Shown here: piece after piece, positions 9,064 to 19,888 of the stretch
Layout of the letters: each line of letters starts with the position of its first letter
Position numbering within the stretch: position 1 is the first letter of the stretch
NCBI GenBank assembly: GCA_017306715.1
Contig: JAFKHV010000010.1
Coordinates: 38,737-102,736 of the forward strand
Source: Legionella sp.
Lineage (GTDB): Bacteria; Pseudomonadota; Gammaproteobacteria; Legionellales; Legionellaceae
Direction: 5' to 3'
Length of the DNA: 64,000 nucleotides
Translations under genes and position numbers: made by a program
Notes under the pieces: model-generated
Database searches by the model: none
What the model saw: the letters and a program-made list of their open reading frames with translations, nothing else
What the model was told of the DNA's origin: nothing

Positions 9064-11016
9064 TTATTCTGCGTCCAATGATAATAGCTCCTGTCCCTCA
9101 TTAACTTGTGAACCGACATTAAAAAATATTTCCTTCAGTATGCCATTATGGGGTGCATGAATCGTGTGTTCCATCTTCATTGCCTCAAGAATGATCAAAC
9201 GCTCACCGGCTTTGATTAAATCACCTTTATTTTTTAGTATAGCAACAACAGTCGCCGGCATGGGGGCTGTTAATTCATTTTTAGTTGCGTTATCTCGTGT
9301 ATGGCCCCAGAAATAACGTTCAATAATCCAGGTTCCACAGGTACTGAAAATAAGAATTGTTTCTTGCTTTTTTTCTATGATGGCCTGATATTGTTGATTT
9401 TGGTATTCAATCATAACCTGATTAGGTGTGCCATGGGTTCGCAAGTGCAGATTTTTGTCACCGAGTGTCAGTATAAAGGACTCATGATTTTCTGGTGAAA
9501 TTTTTAATTCGACTACTTCCTCATGCTGTTGGTAACGTACCCACCATGAGGAGGGTTGAATGAGTTGCCAACTAAAGGCATCAAGATATAGAGGGTCATG
9601 AGTTATTTTTTGCTGCGCATCCAGAAAATCAACAGCTGCGGCAAAAAGGTAGCCTAGAGTTGGATCAGGTTCTGAACGTGTTAATGTTTCTTCTGTTAGA
9701 AAACTGGTACTCAGTTGTCCTTGTTGGAATTTAGTATGGGTAATAATGGACTTAAGAAAGGGAATATTGGTCTTAACCCCGGTTATATAGTAATTATCCA
9801 AGGCCTGCAGAAGTTTCTGAGTTGCCTCTGCGCGAGATTGTCCCCAGACGATTAATTTAGCAATCATTGGATCATAATAGCGTGTAATCATGGAGCCTTG
9901 AATGATTCCTGTGTCAATACGCACGCCCTCACCCCGGGGTTCGTGTAGATAATCAATTCTGCCGATTGAGGGCATAAAATTATGTTCGGGATCTTCGGCA
10001 TAGATGCGGCATTCAAGGGCATGACCCTGTGCTTTTATATCTTCTTGTCTTAGTGGTAAGGGCTCATTCGCGGCAATGTGTAATTGCCACGCAACCAAAT
10101 CCAGGCCACTAATCATTTCGGTAACGGGGTGTTCAACCTGAAGTCGTGTATTCATTTCCATAAAGTAAAATTTCTCTCCGTCAACCAGAAATTCTACGGT
10201 ACCTGCGCCACGATATTGGATGGAACGGGCTACATCACAAGCAGCCTGGGCTAATTGTTTACGAAGGGTAGTGGATAAACCAGGTGCGGGAGCTTCTTCA
10301 ATAATTTTTTGGTGCCGTCGTTGTATGGAGCAGTCGCGTTCAAAAATGTGTACGACGTTACCGAAGTTGTCCGCCAAAATTTGCACTTCAACGTGTCGCG
10401 GATTGGTAACTAACTTCTCCAAAATCACGGTATCATCGCCAAAGCTTGATAATGCTTCACGCTGCGCACCTGCTAATTCAGCAGAAAACTCTTCCGGTGC
10501 ATAGACCGCACGCATGCCTTTACCGCCACCGCCGTTCGCAGCTTTTATAAGAACTGGAAATCCAATTTGTTGTGCTTCATGCAAAAGAGTATCTTCGTCC
10601 TGATTGCTGCCGTGATATCCCGGAGTAAGTGGTACCTGGGTATTTTCCAGAAGTTTTTTTGCTAATTGCTTTGAGGCCATTGCCTCCATTGCGGTAACGG
10701 AGGGACCTATAAAAACGATTCCATGCTGTTCGCAGGCGCGAGCAAATTCAGGGTTTTCCGAGAGAAAACCATACCCTGGATGAATTGCCTGAGCACCACT
10801 GGCTTTGGCCGCAGCGATAATATTGGCTATTGATAAATAGCTTTCACGAGCAGTCGCCTCACCAATCAAGTATGCACTATCAGCGAGCTGTACATGTAAG
10901 CAGTTTTTATCGGCGGTAGAATATACGGCAATAGTATGAATACCCATAGCGCGCGCAGTCTTAATGATTCTACAGGCGATTTCACCACGATTAGCAATCA
11001 GGATTTTTTTAAACAT
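9064..11016 (-). CDS. liuD: Methylcrotonyl-CoA carboxylase, biotin-carboxylase/BCCP subunit
   Basis: This is the alpha subunit, which carboxylates its own biotin and passes the carboxyl group to the LiuB subunit. Domains in order are a biotin carboxylase core ([10 protein letters not shown] at the start, the ATP loop [22 protein letters not shown]), a linker of about 130 residues, and a biotinyl domain with EAMKMEH, whose biotinylated lysine is near residue 614 of 650. I chose the ATG at 11016 ([12 protein letters not shown]) with AGAGG upstream; a longer frame from 11034 is less likely. It starts 8 bp after liuC. Other acyl-CoA carboxylases are similar, but the neighbours settle the substrate. 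Confidence 0.94.
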   Translation of the reverse strand: MFKKILIANRGEIACRIIKTARAMGIHTIAVYSTADKNCLHVQLADSAYLIGEATARESYLSIANIIAAAKASGAQAIHPGYGFLSENPEFARACEQHGIVFIGPSVTAMEAMASKQLAKKLLENTQVPLTPGYHGSNQDEDTLLHEAQQIGFPVLIKAANGGGGKGMRAVYAPEEFSAELAGAQREALSSFGDDTVILEKLVTNPRHVEVQILADNFGNVVHIFERDCSIQRRHQKIIEEAPAPGLSTTLRKQLAQAACDVARSIQYRGAGTVEFLVDGEKFYFMEMNTRLQVEHPVTEMISGLDLVAWQLHIAANEPLPLRQEDIKAQGHALECRIYAEDPEHNFMPSIGRIDYLHEPRGEGVRIDTGIIQGSMITRYYDPMIAKLIVWGQSRAEATQKLLQALDNYYITGVKTNIPFLKSIITHTKFQQGQLSTSFLTEETLTRSEPDPTLGYLFAAAVDFLDAQQKITHDPLYLDAFSWQLIQPSSWWVRYQQHEEVVELKISPENHESFILTLGDKNLHLRTHGTPNQVMIEYQNQQYQAIIEKKQETILIFSTCGTWIIERYFWGHTRDNATKNELTAPMPATVVAILKNKGDLIKAGERLIILEAMKMEHTIHAPHNGILKEIFFNVGSQVNEGQELLSLDAE

Positions 11017-11024
11017 GTAAACCT

Positions 11025-11798
11025 CTAGTTCCAATTAGGTGATTTTTTACTCAAAAAAGCATTCAAACCCTGTTGTCCTTCAGCTGAACCCCGTTTTCTT
11101 GCGATTAATGCAGCAGTATGGACAACTAAATCATAATTAAGCGGTTGCTTACTCACCTCATCTACTAATGCTTTGGCGTCGAGAACGGCATTTGGTGCAT
11201 TATTTGTAATTGAGCGTGCGTAATTAAGCGCTACTTCTGCTAGGTTCTCTTCGGGAATGCATTGATGAACTAAGCCATATTCAAAGGCTTGGGTGGCAGA
11301 AAAAACTTCTGCACTCATAAATAGAGCTTTAGTTCGGCGTTCACCAATTGCCTTGATCACATAGGGGCTTATCACCGCGGGTATTAAACCAATTTTCACT
11401 TCAGAGAAGCAAAAACGCGCATTATTAGCGGCTAAGGTAATATCACATGCAGCAGCAAGTCCTGCGCCGCCTCCAAAAGCTGAGCCTTGTACCACGGCCA
11501 AAGTAGGTTTTGGGCTGGTATGCAGGGTATACATTAATTTCCCTAAAATTAAGGCGTCCTGGATGTTTTCCTCTTCAGTAAAACGTGCCATATCCTGCAT
11601 CCAGCCTAAATCAGCACCTGCACAAAAATGTTTACCATTTGCACGTAACATTAGTAGCCGCACATTATTCATGGCCATCGCTTCGTCAATGTAGTGCTGC
11701 ATTTCTTGTAGCAGTTGATTATCAAAAGCATTGGATTTATGCACACGGTTTAACGTGAGTAGGGCAATCTGATGGTTTATTTCAAATTGAATATCCAT
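11025..11798 (-). CDS. liuC: Methylglutaconyl-CoA hydratase
   Basis: This crotonase-fold protein of 257 residues should hydrate 3-methylglutaconyl-CoA to HMG-CoA. The oxyanion-hole segments [11 protein letters not shown] (about residues 58-68) and [15 protein letters not shown] (about 105-119) are clear, and the C-terminal LSKKSPNW ending is typical of enoyl-CoA hydratases. Its place between the two methylcrotonyl-CoA carboxylase subunits supports this function over generic beta-oxidation. Gaps are 13 bp after liuB and 8 bp before liuD. Confidence 0.92.
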   Translation of the reverse strand: MDIQFEINHQIALLTLNRVHKSNAFDNQLLQEMQHYIDEAMAMNNVRLLMLRANGKHFCAGADLGWMQDMARFTEEENIQDALILGKLMYTLHTSPKPTLAVVQGSAFGGGAGLAAACDITLAANNARFCFSEVKIGLIPAVISPYVIKAIGERRTKALFMSAEVFSATQAFEYGLVHQCIPEENLAEVALNYARSITNNAPNAVLDAKALVDEVSKQPLNYDLVVHTAALIARKRGSAEGQQGLNAFLSKKSPNWN

Positions 11799-11811
11799 AT
11801 CTATCTATTCC

Positions 11812-13419
11812 TTACATGCGAAATACGCCAAAATGGGTCGACTCTATAGGGACATTCAGTGCTGCAGATAAACCTAAGCCTAAAACTTTGCGCGTATCCA
11901 CGGGCGCAATGACGCCATCATCCCAAAGACGGGCGCTTGCATAATAGGGATTACCCTGAATTTCATATTGTTGTCGTAAATTGTGTTTAAATGCTTCTTC
12001 TTCGGCTGCAGGCCACTGGACACCTGATTTCTCAAGTTTTTCTCGATTAACTTGAGCTAATACATTGGCAGCTTGCTCACCACCCATAACGGATATGCGC
12101 GCATTGGGCCAGGACCAAATAAAGCGGGGTGCGTAAGCTCTGCCACACATGGCATAATTACCCGCACCAAAACTGCCGCCGACAATGACCGTAAATTTGG
12201 GTACGTTTGCATTGGCCACCGCCGTAACCATCTTGGCGCCATGCTTTGCTATTCCCGAGGCTTCGTATTTGGAACCAACCATAAAGCCTGTTATATTTTG
12301 TAAAAAAATAAGTGGGATTTTACGCTGACAGCAGAGCTCAATAAAGTGACTTCCTTTTTGGGCGCTTTCGCCAAAGAGGATGCCATTATTGGCAACAATA
12401 CCTATTGGGTAACCATAAAGATGAGCAAAGCCACAGACTAAAGTAGTACCAAATAAGGCTTTAAATTCATCAAATTCTGATGCATCCACCAAGCGCGCAA
12501 TAATTTCGCGAATGTCAAAGGGTTTACGTGGATCCACTGGAATAATGCCGTTTAATTCCTCAATGGCATAGAGAGGTTCGCGACTTTGAATACGATTGAG
12601 TGCTTGTGGCTTATGGCGATTTAAATTTTTTATCGTTTGTCGCGCCATATATAAGGCATGCGCATCATTTTCGGCATAATAATCAGCGACCCCGGAATGG
12701 CGACAATGTACCTCTGCACCGCCGAGCTCCTCTGCACTGATGATTTCTCCCGTCGCAGCTTTAACTAGTGGTGGTCCACCAAGAAAGATTGTGGCCTGGT
12801 TTTTAACCATAATCGATTCATCTGCCATTGCCGGTACATAAGCACCACCAGCAGTACAAGATCCCATTACTACCGCGATTTGGGGGATATTTTGTGCAGA
12901 CATTTGCGCCTGGTTATAAAAAATACGGCCAAAATGATCGCGGTCAGGAAATACTTCGTCTTGCAAAGGTAAAAATGCGCCACCTGAATCGACAAGATAA
13001 ATACAGGGTAGGTGATTTGTCTGTGCAATTTCTTGCGCGCGCAGATGCTTTTTAACCGTCAAGGGATAATAAGTTCCGCCCTTAACGGTTGCATCGTTGA
13101 TTACAATCATACATTCAATACCGGCAATGCGGCCAATACCTGTAATTATGCCTGCAGCCGGAACTTTATCTTCGTAGACTTCATAAGCTGCAAGCGGTGA
13201 AAGCTCTAAAAAAGAACTGCCTGGATCAAGCAATTGCTCAAGACGCTCCCGTGGCAAGAGTTTTCCGTGCTTTAAATGACGAGCACGCGCTTTTTCATCG
13301 CCTCCTTGAAGAATATCCTGAAGATGGCTATGCAATTTGTTCACTAAATTACCCATATACTCTTGGTTCTCTTTAAAGTCAGAGGTAACAGGATTAATTT
13401 GGCTGCAGAGTTGTACCAT
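11812..13419 (-). CDS. liuB: Methylcrotonyl-CoA carboxylase, carboxyltransferase subunit
   Basis: This is the beta subunit, which moves the carboxyl group from biotin to 3-methylcrotonyl-CoA. Both halves of the carboxyltransferase fold are visible: the N-terminal acyl-CoA half with [11 protein letters not shown] and [14 protein letters not shown], and the C-terminal biotin half with NITGFMVG and [16 protein letters not shown]. The length of 535 residues matches LiuB/MccB. The ATG at 13419 has AAGGA upstream. The gene follows a small membrane-protein gene after 10 bp and precedes liuC by 13 bp. Confidence 0.95.
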   Translation of the reverse strand: MVQLCSQINPVTSDFKENQEYMGNLVNKLHSHLQDILQGGDEKARARHLKHGKLLPRERLEQLLDPGSSFLELSPLAAYEVYEDKVPAAGIITGIGRIAGIECMIVINDATVKGGTYYPLTVKKHLRAQEIAQTNHLPCIYLVDSGGAFLPLQDEVFPDRDHFGRIFYNQAQMSAQNIPQIAVVMGSCTAGGAYVPAMADESIMVKNQATIFLGGPPLVKAATGEIISAEELGGAEVHCRHSGVADYYAENDAHALYMARQTIKNLNRHKPQALNRIQSREPLYAIEELNGIIPVDPRKPFDIREIIARLVDASEFDEFKALFGTTLVCGFAHLYGYPIGIVANNGILFGESAQKGSHFIELCCQRKIPLIFLQNITGFMVGSKYEASGIAKHGAKMVTAVANANVPKFTVIVGGSFGAGNYAMCGRAYAPRFIWSWPNARISVMGGEQAANVLAQVNREKLEKSGVQWPAAEEEAFKHNLRQQYEIQGNPYYASARLWDDGVIAPVDTRKVLGLGLSAALNVPIESTHFGVFRM

Positions 13420-13429
13420 CGAAAAGTCC

Positions 13430-13744
13430 TTATCGTACTAAAATGTCACTAAAAACAATGACGGTCCATAATACCCAGGTAATTGCAATAAAATGCGGCA
13501 TATCTTTACCTTTAATCACCCGGTAAATTAATGCAGGAATTGCGGTAAGAATAATTGGTAGAATTACCAGTACCAGAATTTTCCGGATGACAAGTCCCCA
13601 TCCTGTTCTACTGAATATCGGGCTCAGTTTCAGATTAATGTAGGTAAAAAACATATCGATATACACCACTAATAAGTGGGCATATTTGGCGAAAACCACC
13701 ACTAGGATACTCAGTAATAAATAAATTAAGCTCTGTCGTAGCAT
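13430..13744 (-). CDS. Small membrane protein inside the leucine-degradation operon
   Basis: About 104 residues with three likely membrane helices: roughly residues 5-30 ([20 protein letters not shown]), 55-78 (a [21 protein letters not shown] segment) and 83-102 ([15 protein letters not shown]). The ATG at 13744 lies 6 bp after AAAGG; the in-frame ATG at 13750 abuts that site and is less likely. It is 98 bp after the thiolase gene and 10 bp before liuB, so it is probably co-transcribed. I recognise no family, and nothing ties it chemically to leucine breakdown. It might be a transport accessory or only a passenger. Confidence 0.75.
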   Translation of the reverse strand: MLRQSLIYLLLSILVVVFAKYAHLLVVYIDMFFTYINLKLSPIFSRTGWGLVIRKILVLVILPIILTAIPALIYRVIKGKDMPHFIAITWVLWTVIVFSDILVR

Positions 13745-13842
13745 GTACATCCTTTATCGTTATTATTATGCGATGCATTGTGCCTTATTCTGTGCGCTAA
13801 CTCCAGATATGAGCGCAAGAATAAGGCACGGACAGCTTGAAT

Positions 13843-15027
13843 TTATACTAGTTCAATGGCCATGGCTGTTGCTTCGCCGCCACCGATACAAAGCGAAGCA
13901 ATACCGCGTTTTTTACCATGATTTTTTAGTGCATGAATTAAGGTAACTAGGATACGTGCACCAGAAGCCCCGATGGGGTGACCCAAAGCACAAGCACCGC
14001 CATGAACATTGACTTGCTCAGGATTTAACTCTAGTTGAGAAATAGCCGCCATTGCGACTACAGCAAAGGCCTCATTAATTTCGTAAAGGTCGACATCCTC
14101 TTGAGTCCAACCAGCCTTACTCATCACTTTACGCATTGCATCAATTGGCGCCGTAGTAAACCATTCGGGAGCTTGTGCATGGCTTGCATGAGCAACAATA
14201 CGCGCTAAGGGTTTAATTCCTCTTTTTTGAGCTTGCTCCGCGCTCATGATGATTAAACTTGCAGCGCCATCGGATATGGAGCTGGAGTTTGCCGCAGTAA
14301 CGGTTCCATCTGCTTTGAATGCCGGTTTTAATTGACTAATTTTACTGAGCTTAGAGGCATCGGGGCCTTCATCAGTATCAATGGTCATCTCGCCTTTACG
14401 TGAAGCGATGGTCACCGGTGTAATTTCTTCCTTAAACAAACCCGTTTCAATAGCTTTCAGAGCTTTAGTCATTGACTGAGTCGCATACTCATCTTGTTGC
14501 TCGCGGGTAAATTTAAAATGATTGGCAGTGGCTTCCGCAAAACAACCCATAAGTTGTCCTTTGGTATATGCATCTTCTAAACCGTCTAAAAACATATGAT
14601 CTTTAATCTCGCCATGGCCTAAGCGATAACCGGCACGTGCTTTTGGCAGGAGATAGGGGGCATTCGTCATGCTTTCCATACCACTGGCCAGGACGATGCT
14701 GGCGCTGCCTGCTTTAATCATATCATGAGCCATCATAACCGCTTTCATACCTGAGCCGCACATTTTGTTAATGGTGGTGGCGCCTGCGGAGTCGGGAATT
14801 CCGGCTTTACGTGCAGCTTGTCGCGCAGGAGCTTGACCAATACCTGCTTGCAAAACACACCCACTGATTACTTCATCAATCTCTGCAGCGTTAAGGCCTG
14901 CTTCTTTTAGTGCTGCGGCGTGGGCCATGGCGTTTAATTCAGGAGCACTTAAGCCGGACAAATTACCTAGCATACCACCCATTGGGGTTCTTTTTGCAGC
15001 TACGATCACTATATCATTCTGATTCAT
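13843..15027 (-). CDS. Acetyl-CoA acetyltransferase (thiolase)
   Basis: A biosynthetic-type or degradative thiolase of 394 residues that interconverts acetoacetyl-CoA and two acetyl-CoA. The nucleophilic cysteine is C90 in INKMCGSGMK. The NEAFA block, HGGACALGHPIGASGAR and the C-terminal CIGGGEATAMAIE with the second catalytic cysteine are intact. The ATG at 15027 (MNQNDIV) follows an AAGGAT ribosome site; an upstream extension to 15069 would overlap liuA. In this operon it completes the route from acetoacetate (after AacS) to acetyl-CoA. It could also serve polyhydroxybutyrate synthesis. Confidence 0.93.
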   Translation of the reverse strand: MNQNDIVIVAAKRTPMGGMLGNLSGLSAPELNAMAHAAALKEAGLNAAEIDEVISGCVLQAGIGQAPARQAARKAGIPDSAGATTINKMCGSGMKAVMMAHDMIKAGSASIVLASGMESMTNAPYLLPKARAGYRLGHGEIKDHMFLDGLEDAYTKGQLMGCFAEATANHFKFTREQQDEYATQSMTKALKAIETGLFKEEITPVTIASRKGEMTIDTDEGPDASKLSKISQLKPAFKADGTVTAANSSSISDGAASLIIMSAEQAQKRGIKPLARIVAHASHAQAPEWFTTAPIDAMRKVMSKAGWTQEDVDLYEINEAFAVVAMAAISQLELNPEQVNVHGGACALGHPIGASGARILVTLIHALKNHGKKRGIASLCIGGGEATAMAIELV

Positions 15028-15037
15028 GTCACTATCC

Positions 15038-16198
15038 TTATGCGGTTTCTTTAAAAAGTTCACGTCCAATAAGCATCCTTCTTATTTCAGAAGTACCTGC
15101 TCCAATTTCGTACAGCTTGGCGTCTCGTAATAATCGCCCAGTGGGGTATTCATTAATATAGCCATTACCACCTAGAATTTGAATTGCTTGTAAAGCCATT
15201 TGCGTCGCTTTTTCAGCAGCGTAAAGAATGACGCCCGCCGCATCTTTACGATTGACCAATTCTGCATCGCAGGCTTTAGCGACTGCGTACAAATAAGCTC
15301 TACTGGCGCTTAAATCGGTATACATATCCGCAAGTTTACCCTGGATAAACTGAAACTCGCCAATGGGTTGGGTAAACTGATGGCGTTCATGTACATAGGG
15401 TAGAACGATATCAAGACATGCTTGCATAATGCCAACCGGACCTGCTGCCAGAATAGTGCGCTCGTAATCAAGGCCACTCATCAATACTTTAGCCCCAAGA
15501 TTTAGCTCACCTAAAATTTGGGTTGCCGGTACCCGGCATTCTTCAAAGACTAATTCACAGGTGTTTGAACCACGCATACCTAACTTATCGAGCTTTTGTG
15601 CCGTTTTAAAGCCAGGCATCTCTTTTTCAATTAAAAAAGCGGTAATTCCTTTGCTGCCAGCATGTTTATTCGTCTTAGCATAAACAACTAAAACGTTCGC
15701 ATCGGGGCCATTAGTGATCCACATTTTGGTTCCATTAAGCACATAGTCCTCGCCCCGTTTTTCAGCGTGAAGCTGCATACTTACTACATCAGAACCGGAG
15801 TTGGCCTCACTCATAGCCAACGCGCCGACATACTCTCCGCTAATGAGTTTAGGCAAGTATTTTTGTTTTTGCTCGGAATTACCATTTAAAAAAATCTGAT
15901 TAACACACAAGTTGGAATGTGCACCATAACTTAAACCCACCGAGGCTGAGGCACGCGAAATTTCCTCCATAGCGATGACATGAGCCAGATAACCCATGTT
16001 GGCTCCGCCATATTCCTCACTGACGGTAATACCAAGTAATCCCATATCACCCAATTTACGCCATAAATTATGAGGAAAAATATTGGTTTCATCAATCTGT
16101 GCCGCAAGCGGCGCAATCTCGGTGCGAGCAAATTGGTAAACGCTATCCCGCAGTAAGTCGTAAGTCTCACCTAGTTGAAAATTTGGACCGGTGTACAT
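15038..16198 (-). CDS. liuA: Isovaleryl-CoA dehydrogenase
   Basis: This FAD-dependent acyl-CoA dehydrogenase converts isovaleryl-CoA to 3-methylcrotonyl-CoA, the first committed step of the operon. Family blocks present are [12 protein letters not shown] and [11 protein letters not shown] near the middle, [10 protein letters not shown] (with the glutamate typical of this subfamily) and [13 protein letters not shown] near the end. The ATG at 16198 (MYTGPNF) gives 386 residues; a longer frame to 16246 lacks support. It heads the operon, with a plausible promoter 34-61 bp upstream, and ends 10 bp before the thiolase start. Confidence 0.93.
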   Translation of the reverse strand: MYTGPNFQLGETYDLLRDSVYQFARTEIAPLAAQIDETNIFPHNLWRKLGDMGLLGITVSEEYGGANMGYLAHVIAMEEISRASASVGLSYGAHSNLCVNQIFLNGNSEQKQKYLPKLISGEYVGALAMSEANSGSDVVSMQLHAEKRGEDYVLNGTKMWITNGPDANVLVVYAKTNKHAGSKGITAFLIEKEMPGFKTAQKLDKLGMRGSNTCELVFEECRVPATQILGELNLGAKVLMSGLDYERTILAAGPVGIMQACLDIVLPYVHERHQFTQPIGEFQFIQGKLADMYTDLSASRAYLYAVAKACDAELVNRKDAAGVILYAAEKATQMALQAIQILGGNGYINEYPTGRLLRDAKLYEIGAGTSEIRRMLIGRELFKETA

Positions 16199-16231
16199 AG
16201 CTAACGTCCTGTGTAATATGCAAATTATAAG

Positions 16232-16259
16232 ACTATACCTAATCAATTCATTCTTGCAA
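16232..16259 (-). promoter_or_regulatory. Candidate sigma-70 promoter of the liu operon
   Basis: On the minus strand TTGCAA (16254-16259) and TATAGT (16232-16237) are separated by 16 bp. The start point would fall near 16225, giving a leader of about 27 nt to liuA. No MerR-type regulator gene (LiuR) is next to the operon, so control cannot be deduced. Confidence 0.4.
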
Positions 16260-16389
16260 CTACAAACACTTCTTGAAAAGGTGGGTTGGCTTATCGCGAT
16301 TCACTCTGCTCAAAAAAAAGAACTTCCGCCTTGCGTCGTCTTTATAAAGATGTACAATGTGCTTATTTATTATCATTGGGTGGTACGGT

Positions 16390-18006
16390 ATGACGAAGCA
16401 TATTGCAATTGTTTTTAGTGAAGATAAACATCATGACAACTTGCTTTCTGAGAACGATCCGATTCATTTAGATTTGCGAGAAGTTTTTCCTGACGGCGAT
16501 ATTATCTACATTGATGGGGATTTTAATAGTAATAAGCATTCTAATCTGGATACCCAGCTTATGATAAGGAAAGAAAATGAAGTAGAGAAAATAGAGGTTC
16601 ATATTTTCGCTCGCGGGGAAGCTGTGGCAAACGCTCTAATTAGTTTAAAAAATCTTAAAGTTAAAACCGCTCATGATATGAAGATCAACCTTATATTTTA
16701 CCATCCTGTTCTATCAAGAGGTTTGCATCAACAAAAAGATTATCTTGATTTGCAGCATGCTCATTTTATAAAAAAAGCGCATATTACTCTGTTTGCAAAT
16801 GAAAAATCACAGGTTTTTTTACCCAAATTAAGTGCTCTGACAGAAACTCATATTGATATATTACCTTCACGCAAAAGACAGGATGACAATCTGACTTCTT
16901 TTATAAAGAGCAAAAACGAATTCCTCTTAGTTAATACAACTGAAAGTTTTTCAAGAATGAGTCATTTTTACCAGGAAATGTTACTTGTTGCCAAACAAAA
17001 TAATGAACCTACAACTCAATTTTTTTTAAACGGACAAATTCAACGATTAAGTAGAACTCAAAACACTTCAATTCTCAATGAATATCATGCTCGTTTAAGC
17101 TTAGATGTAAACCCTATTCCTTATTACCGCTGTATAAGTACTCGGGTCAAAACGCAACAAGATTATTATCATGATGCACAAATCAGTTTGCAATCGTGGC
17201 GCAGGGATAATCCTGACGCAAACGTTGATTTTAGCGAATTAAACCAAAAATGTACTTATTTATTAGACAATAAAAAAATTCAGGAAAATGATTTAGATGA
17301 ACTTGCTGAATTTATTGATAATTTCTTGCTGCAAAATTATGTTAACAGTAAAGAAATTAATAAAGCCTTGGGCTTTCTTTATATCAGTTCTTATTTAAAG
17401 AGATTAAGCGAGAAGATTATAGATTCAGCTTATGGTGCCGAATTAAAATGTCGAGGGTCTCTGCTGTTCTCGCATCTGTTTGAAAAAGTTTCTGCGGCAA
17501 TAATGCAGGGCACAACAATTGAGCAATTAAATCAAAATAGGCATGTACACGTACTGAAGGAAACAGTTAATTTTTTAGAGGAATATTTTAGTGGCGGTGA
17601 TTATCATGAACTTAACGGTTTGGTTAAAAATTATTTGCAAAAAATAAAACGATCCCTACATGAAAAAGATCCTATAAAAATCGCATTGATCCTGTTCTTA
17701 TCGACATTATTAGGCGCAACAGTGGGTGCAGTCATAGGTTTTGCCGTTGGTTTTAGTCTTGGTATTTTTACTGGTCCCGGAGCTATCCTCAGCGCAATCA
17801 TGGGTGCATTAACGGGAGCATTCGAAGGAATTTTGTTAGCGGCAGCGGGTGCTGGGGCTTTAACTGGATTAACAGCAGGAGCTATACTTAGTTACAGCTT
17901 ATTTAAGCCTGGACCGATAGAAAAGGAAATACTTGACTACACTGAGCAGCTTCAGCACAGAAATGTTGAATATGACCTTCAAGGGTCCGTAAAAGATAAT
18001 AAATAG
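16390..18006 (+). CDS. Unknown 538-residue protein with C-terminal glycine-rich membrane region; candidate secreted effector
   Basis: The N-terminal ~425 residues are hydrophilic, with alternating beta-like and helical segments (it opens MTKHIAIVFSEDK), and match no family I know. At about residues 430-507 comes a hydrophobic glycine-rich stretch with small-residue spacing (GATVGAVIGFAVGFSLG, then AAAGAGALTGLTAG), resembling glycine-zipper membrane hairpins. The last ~31 residues are polar and acidic (GPIEKEILDYTEQ), like the acidic E-block tails of Dot/Icm substrates. I chose the ATG at 16390 over one at 16357 because MTKHIAIVF starts a regular strand-like segment. No N-terminal signal peptide is present. 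The gene is monocistronic, divergent from liuA. Effector status is inference. Confidence 0.8.
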   Translation: MTKHIAIVFSEDKHHDNLLSENDPIHLDLREVFPDGDIIYIDGDFNSNKHSNLDTQLMIRKENEVEKIEVHIFARGEAVANALISLKNLKVKTAHDMKINLIFYHPVLSRGLHQQKDYLDLQHAHFIKKAHITLFANEKSQVFLPKLSALTETHIDILPSRKRQDDNLTSFIKSKNEFLLVNTTESFSRMSHFYQEMLLVAKQNNEPTTQFFLNGQIQRLSRTQNTSILNEYHARLSLDVNPIPYYRCISTRVKTQQDYYHDAQISLQSWRRDNPDANVDFSELNQKCTYLLDNKKIQENDLDELAEFIDNFLLQNYVNSKEINKALGFLYISSYLKRLSEKIIDSAYGAELKCRGSLLFSHLFEKVSAAIMQGTTIEQLNQNRHVHVLKETVNFLEEYFSGGDYHELNGLVKNYLQKIKRSLHEKDPIKIALILFLSTLLGATVGAVIGFAVGFSLGIFTGPGAILSAIMGALTGAFEGILLAAAGAGALTGLTAGAILSYSLFKPGPIEKEILDYTEQLQHRNVEYDLQGSVKDNK

Positions 18007-18120
18007 CCGAAGCGATTTTTTTAGCAATTCATAATAAATTTGGGCTTTACCTGTGAATAAAAATCGCCTAATCTAGAGCCATTTTGAGTGATGAAAATTA
18101 AGGCATCCAGGAGATAGTGC

Positions 18121-18804
18121 ATGCGCAAATTAGTATTATGGGGTCATAATGTTGATGAATACAGGGAAATGTTTGCTCTATCCGCCGAGGATATGAATGC
18201 CCGAATTTTAGAGTATGGCTGCGGCCCTAATGCAGTGAATACGCAACAATTTCATCGCAAGCATGAAGTGGTTAGCTGTGACCCGCTCTTTGTGTTGGAT
18301 AAAGATACGCTGTACTCCAAGTCCGTGATGATTTTTGCACAAATGGTCGAGGACATCAAAGAGGTTCAAGATCAGTTTGATTTCAGTCGCGATGGCTCAT
18401 TAGAGCAGTTGGTTCATCAGCGTCAACGCGGTCTGGAAGAATTTTTTGCCGATTATGAACAAGGAAAAAAAGAGGGTCGCTATTATGGCGCCGCAGATTA
18501 TCATTTACCTTACCCGGATTTTTCTTTCGATTTTGCGTTAAGCGCTCATTATTTATTTGCAGATTTGGAAAATCAGACACTTGACTTTCACATGAATGTT
18601 TTGCGTGAGTTGGCTCGTGTTGCGCGTGAAGTGCGTATTTTCCCTCTAATTGATAAAGAAGGACAAACTTCTGAGCTATTAGGTCCCGTTTTGTTGCAAC
18701 TACAAAAAGAGCAATTTGGCGTGGAAGTTCGAGAAATTGATTATCATTTGCACCAGGCAGAAAATGCGATGTTACGCATCTGGGCACAAAAATGTGATGT
18801 TTAG
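18121..18804 (+). CDS. SAM-dependent methyltransferase-like protein
   Basis: A 227-residue protein with a class I methyltransferase motif [13 protein letters not shown], at about residues 29-40, an acidic post-motif (VSCDPLF) and a motif IV-like block [17 protein letters not shown]. The substrate is unknown. The ATG is preceded by AGGAG. Its last 8 nt overlap the start of pyrD, so the two are translationally coupled. The fold call is good; the function is open. Confidence 0.8.
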   Translation: MRKLVLWGHNVDEYREMFALSAEDMNARILEYGCGPNAVNTQQFHRKHEVVSCDPLFVLDKDTLYSKSVMIFAQMVEDIKEVQDQFDFSRDGSLEQLVHQRQRGLEEFFADYEQGKKEGRYYGAADYHLPYPDFSFDFALSAHYLFADLENQTLDFHMNVLRELARVAREVRIFPLIDKEGQTSELLGPVLLQLQKEQFGVEVREIDYHLHQAENAMLRIWAQKCDV

Positions 18805-19810
18805 TCTCTATCCACTGATACGTCCTTGGCTTTTTCGCATGGAGCCGGAGCAAGCTCATGCATTTTGCCTTGCCTTATTGGACTATATTCCTACATTTTG
18901 TTTTCCTAAAGTCGTGGGAAAACCAGTTGCAGCTTTAGGAATGACCTTCCCGCATGCAGTTGGATTGGCAGCGGGTCTGGATAAAAATGCTGCTCATTTG
19001 TCTGCTTTAGCAAAATTAGGGTTTGCTTTTATCGAGGTAGGGACAATCACACCCAAGCCGCAAGAAGGAAATCCAAAACCACGACTGTTCCGCATACCTC
19101 AGGCCGATGCATTAATCAACCGTATGGGGTTTAATAATCTGGGCGTCGATGCATTAATTCATAACATACGTCGTGCTCAGTATACAGGGATTCTTGGGAT
19201 TAATATTGGCAAAAATAAACTGACACCCTTAATGCAGGCGGCAGATGATTATGTATATTGTCTACGTAAGGTTTATCCTTATGCTTCTTACGTGACAATC
19301 AATATTTCTTCACCGAACACACCGGATTTACGATTGCTGCAACAACATCAATATTTGGATGACCTGCTTAGCAGTTTAACTCTTGAGCAACAACGGCTCA
19401 TGCATGAGCATCAAAAAAAAGTACCTCTGGTTATAAAAATTTCACCTGATGAAGATGATGAAACCCTAAAACGTATGGCTGACGCTGTTTTAACTCATGG
19501 GATATCAGGAATTATCGCTACAAATACCACGAATAAACGTGAGGGAATTACTCATCTTCCCTATGCTATGGAGACGGGCGGTCTCAGCGGGAAGCCCTTG
19601 GCGGATAGTGCGCAAAACTGTTTGCAGTTATTAAAGAGTTATATTGGTAACGAGATAACCTTAATAAGTGCAGGTGGAATTGATGCTCCTTATCAATTGC
19701 AACAAAGACTTGCAGCTGGGGCTCAACTAGCACAAGTTTATACTGGATTGATTTTTAAGGGACCAGGGTTAATCCCTGATTTAATCAAAAGCGTAAACAT
19801 TAAAGCGTGA
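18797..19810 (+). CDS. pyrD: Dihydroorotate dehydrogenase (quinone), class 2
   Basis: This membrane-associated FMN enzyme oxidises dihydroorotate to orotate in pyrimidine synthesis and passes electrons to quinone. Visible features are the N-terminal amphipathic helix region typical of class 2 ([17 protein letters not shown]), [10 protein letters not shown], the substrate loop NRMGFNN, the catalytic serine in [11 protein letters not shown], and FMN-binding ISAGGI. The ATG at 18797 gives 337 residues, the E. coli length, and overlaps the previous gene by 8 nt; longer in-frame extensions run through that gene and are rejected. Confidence 0.96.
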   Translation: MFSLYPLIRPWLFRMEPEQAHAFCLALLDYIPTFCFPKVVGKPVAALGMTFPHAVGLAAGLDKNAAHLSALAKLGFAFIEVGTITPKPQEGNPKPRLFRIPQADALINRMGFNNLGVDALIHNIRRAQYTGILGINIGKNKLTPLMQAADDYVYCLRKVYPYASYVTINISSPNTPDLRLLQQHQYLDDLLSSLTLEQQRLMHEHQKKVPLVIKISPDEDDETLKRMADAVLTHGISGIIATNTTNKREGITHLPYAMETGGLSGKPLADSAQNCLQLLKSYIGNEITLISAGGIDAPYQLQQRLAAGAQLAQVYTGLIFKGPGLIPDLIKSVNIKA

Positions 19811-19888
19811 CTCTTTTTTAGAAAACTTGGCACATCCTAATGAGAAGAGTTACAATTCGTTCCATTAACTATCAGTTAGCAGTGATTA

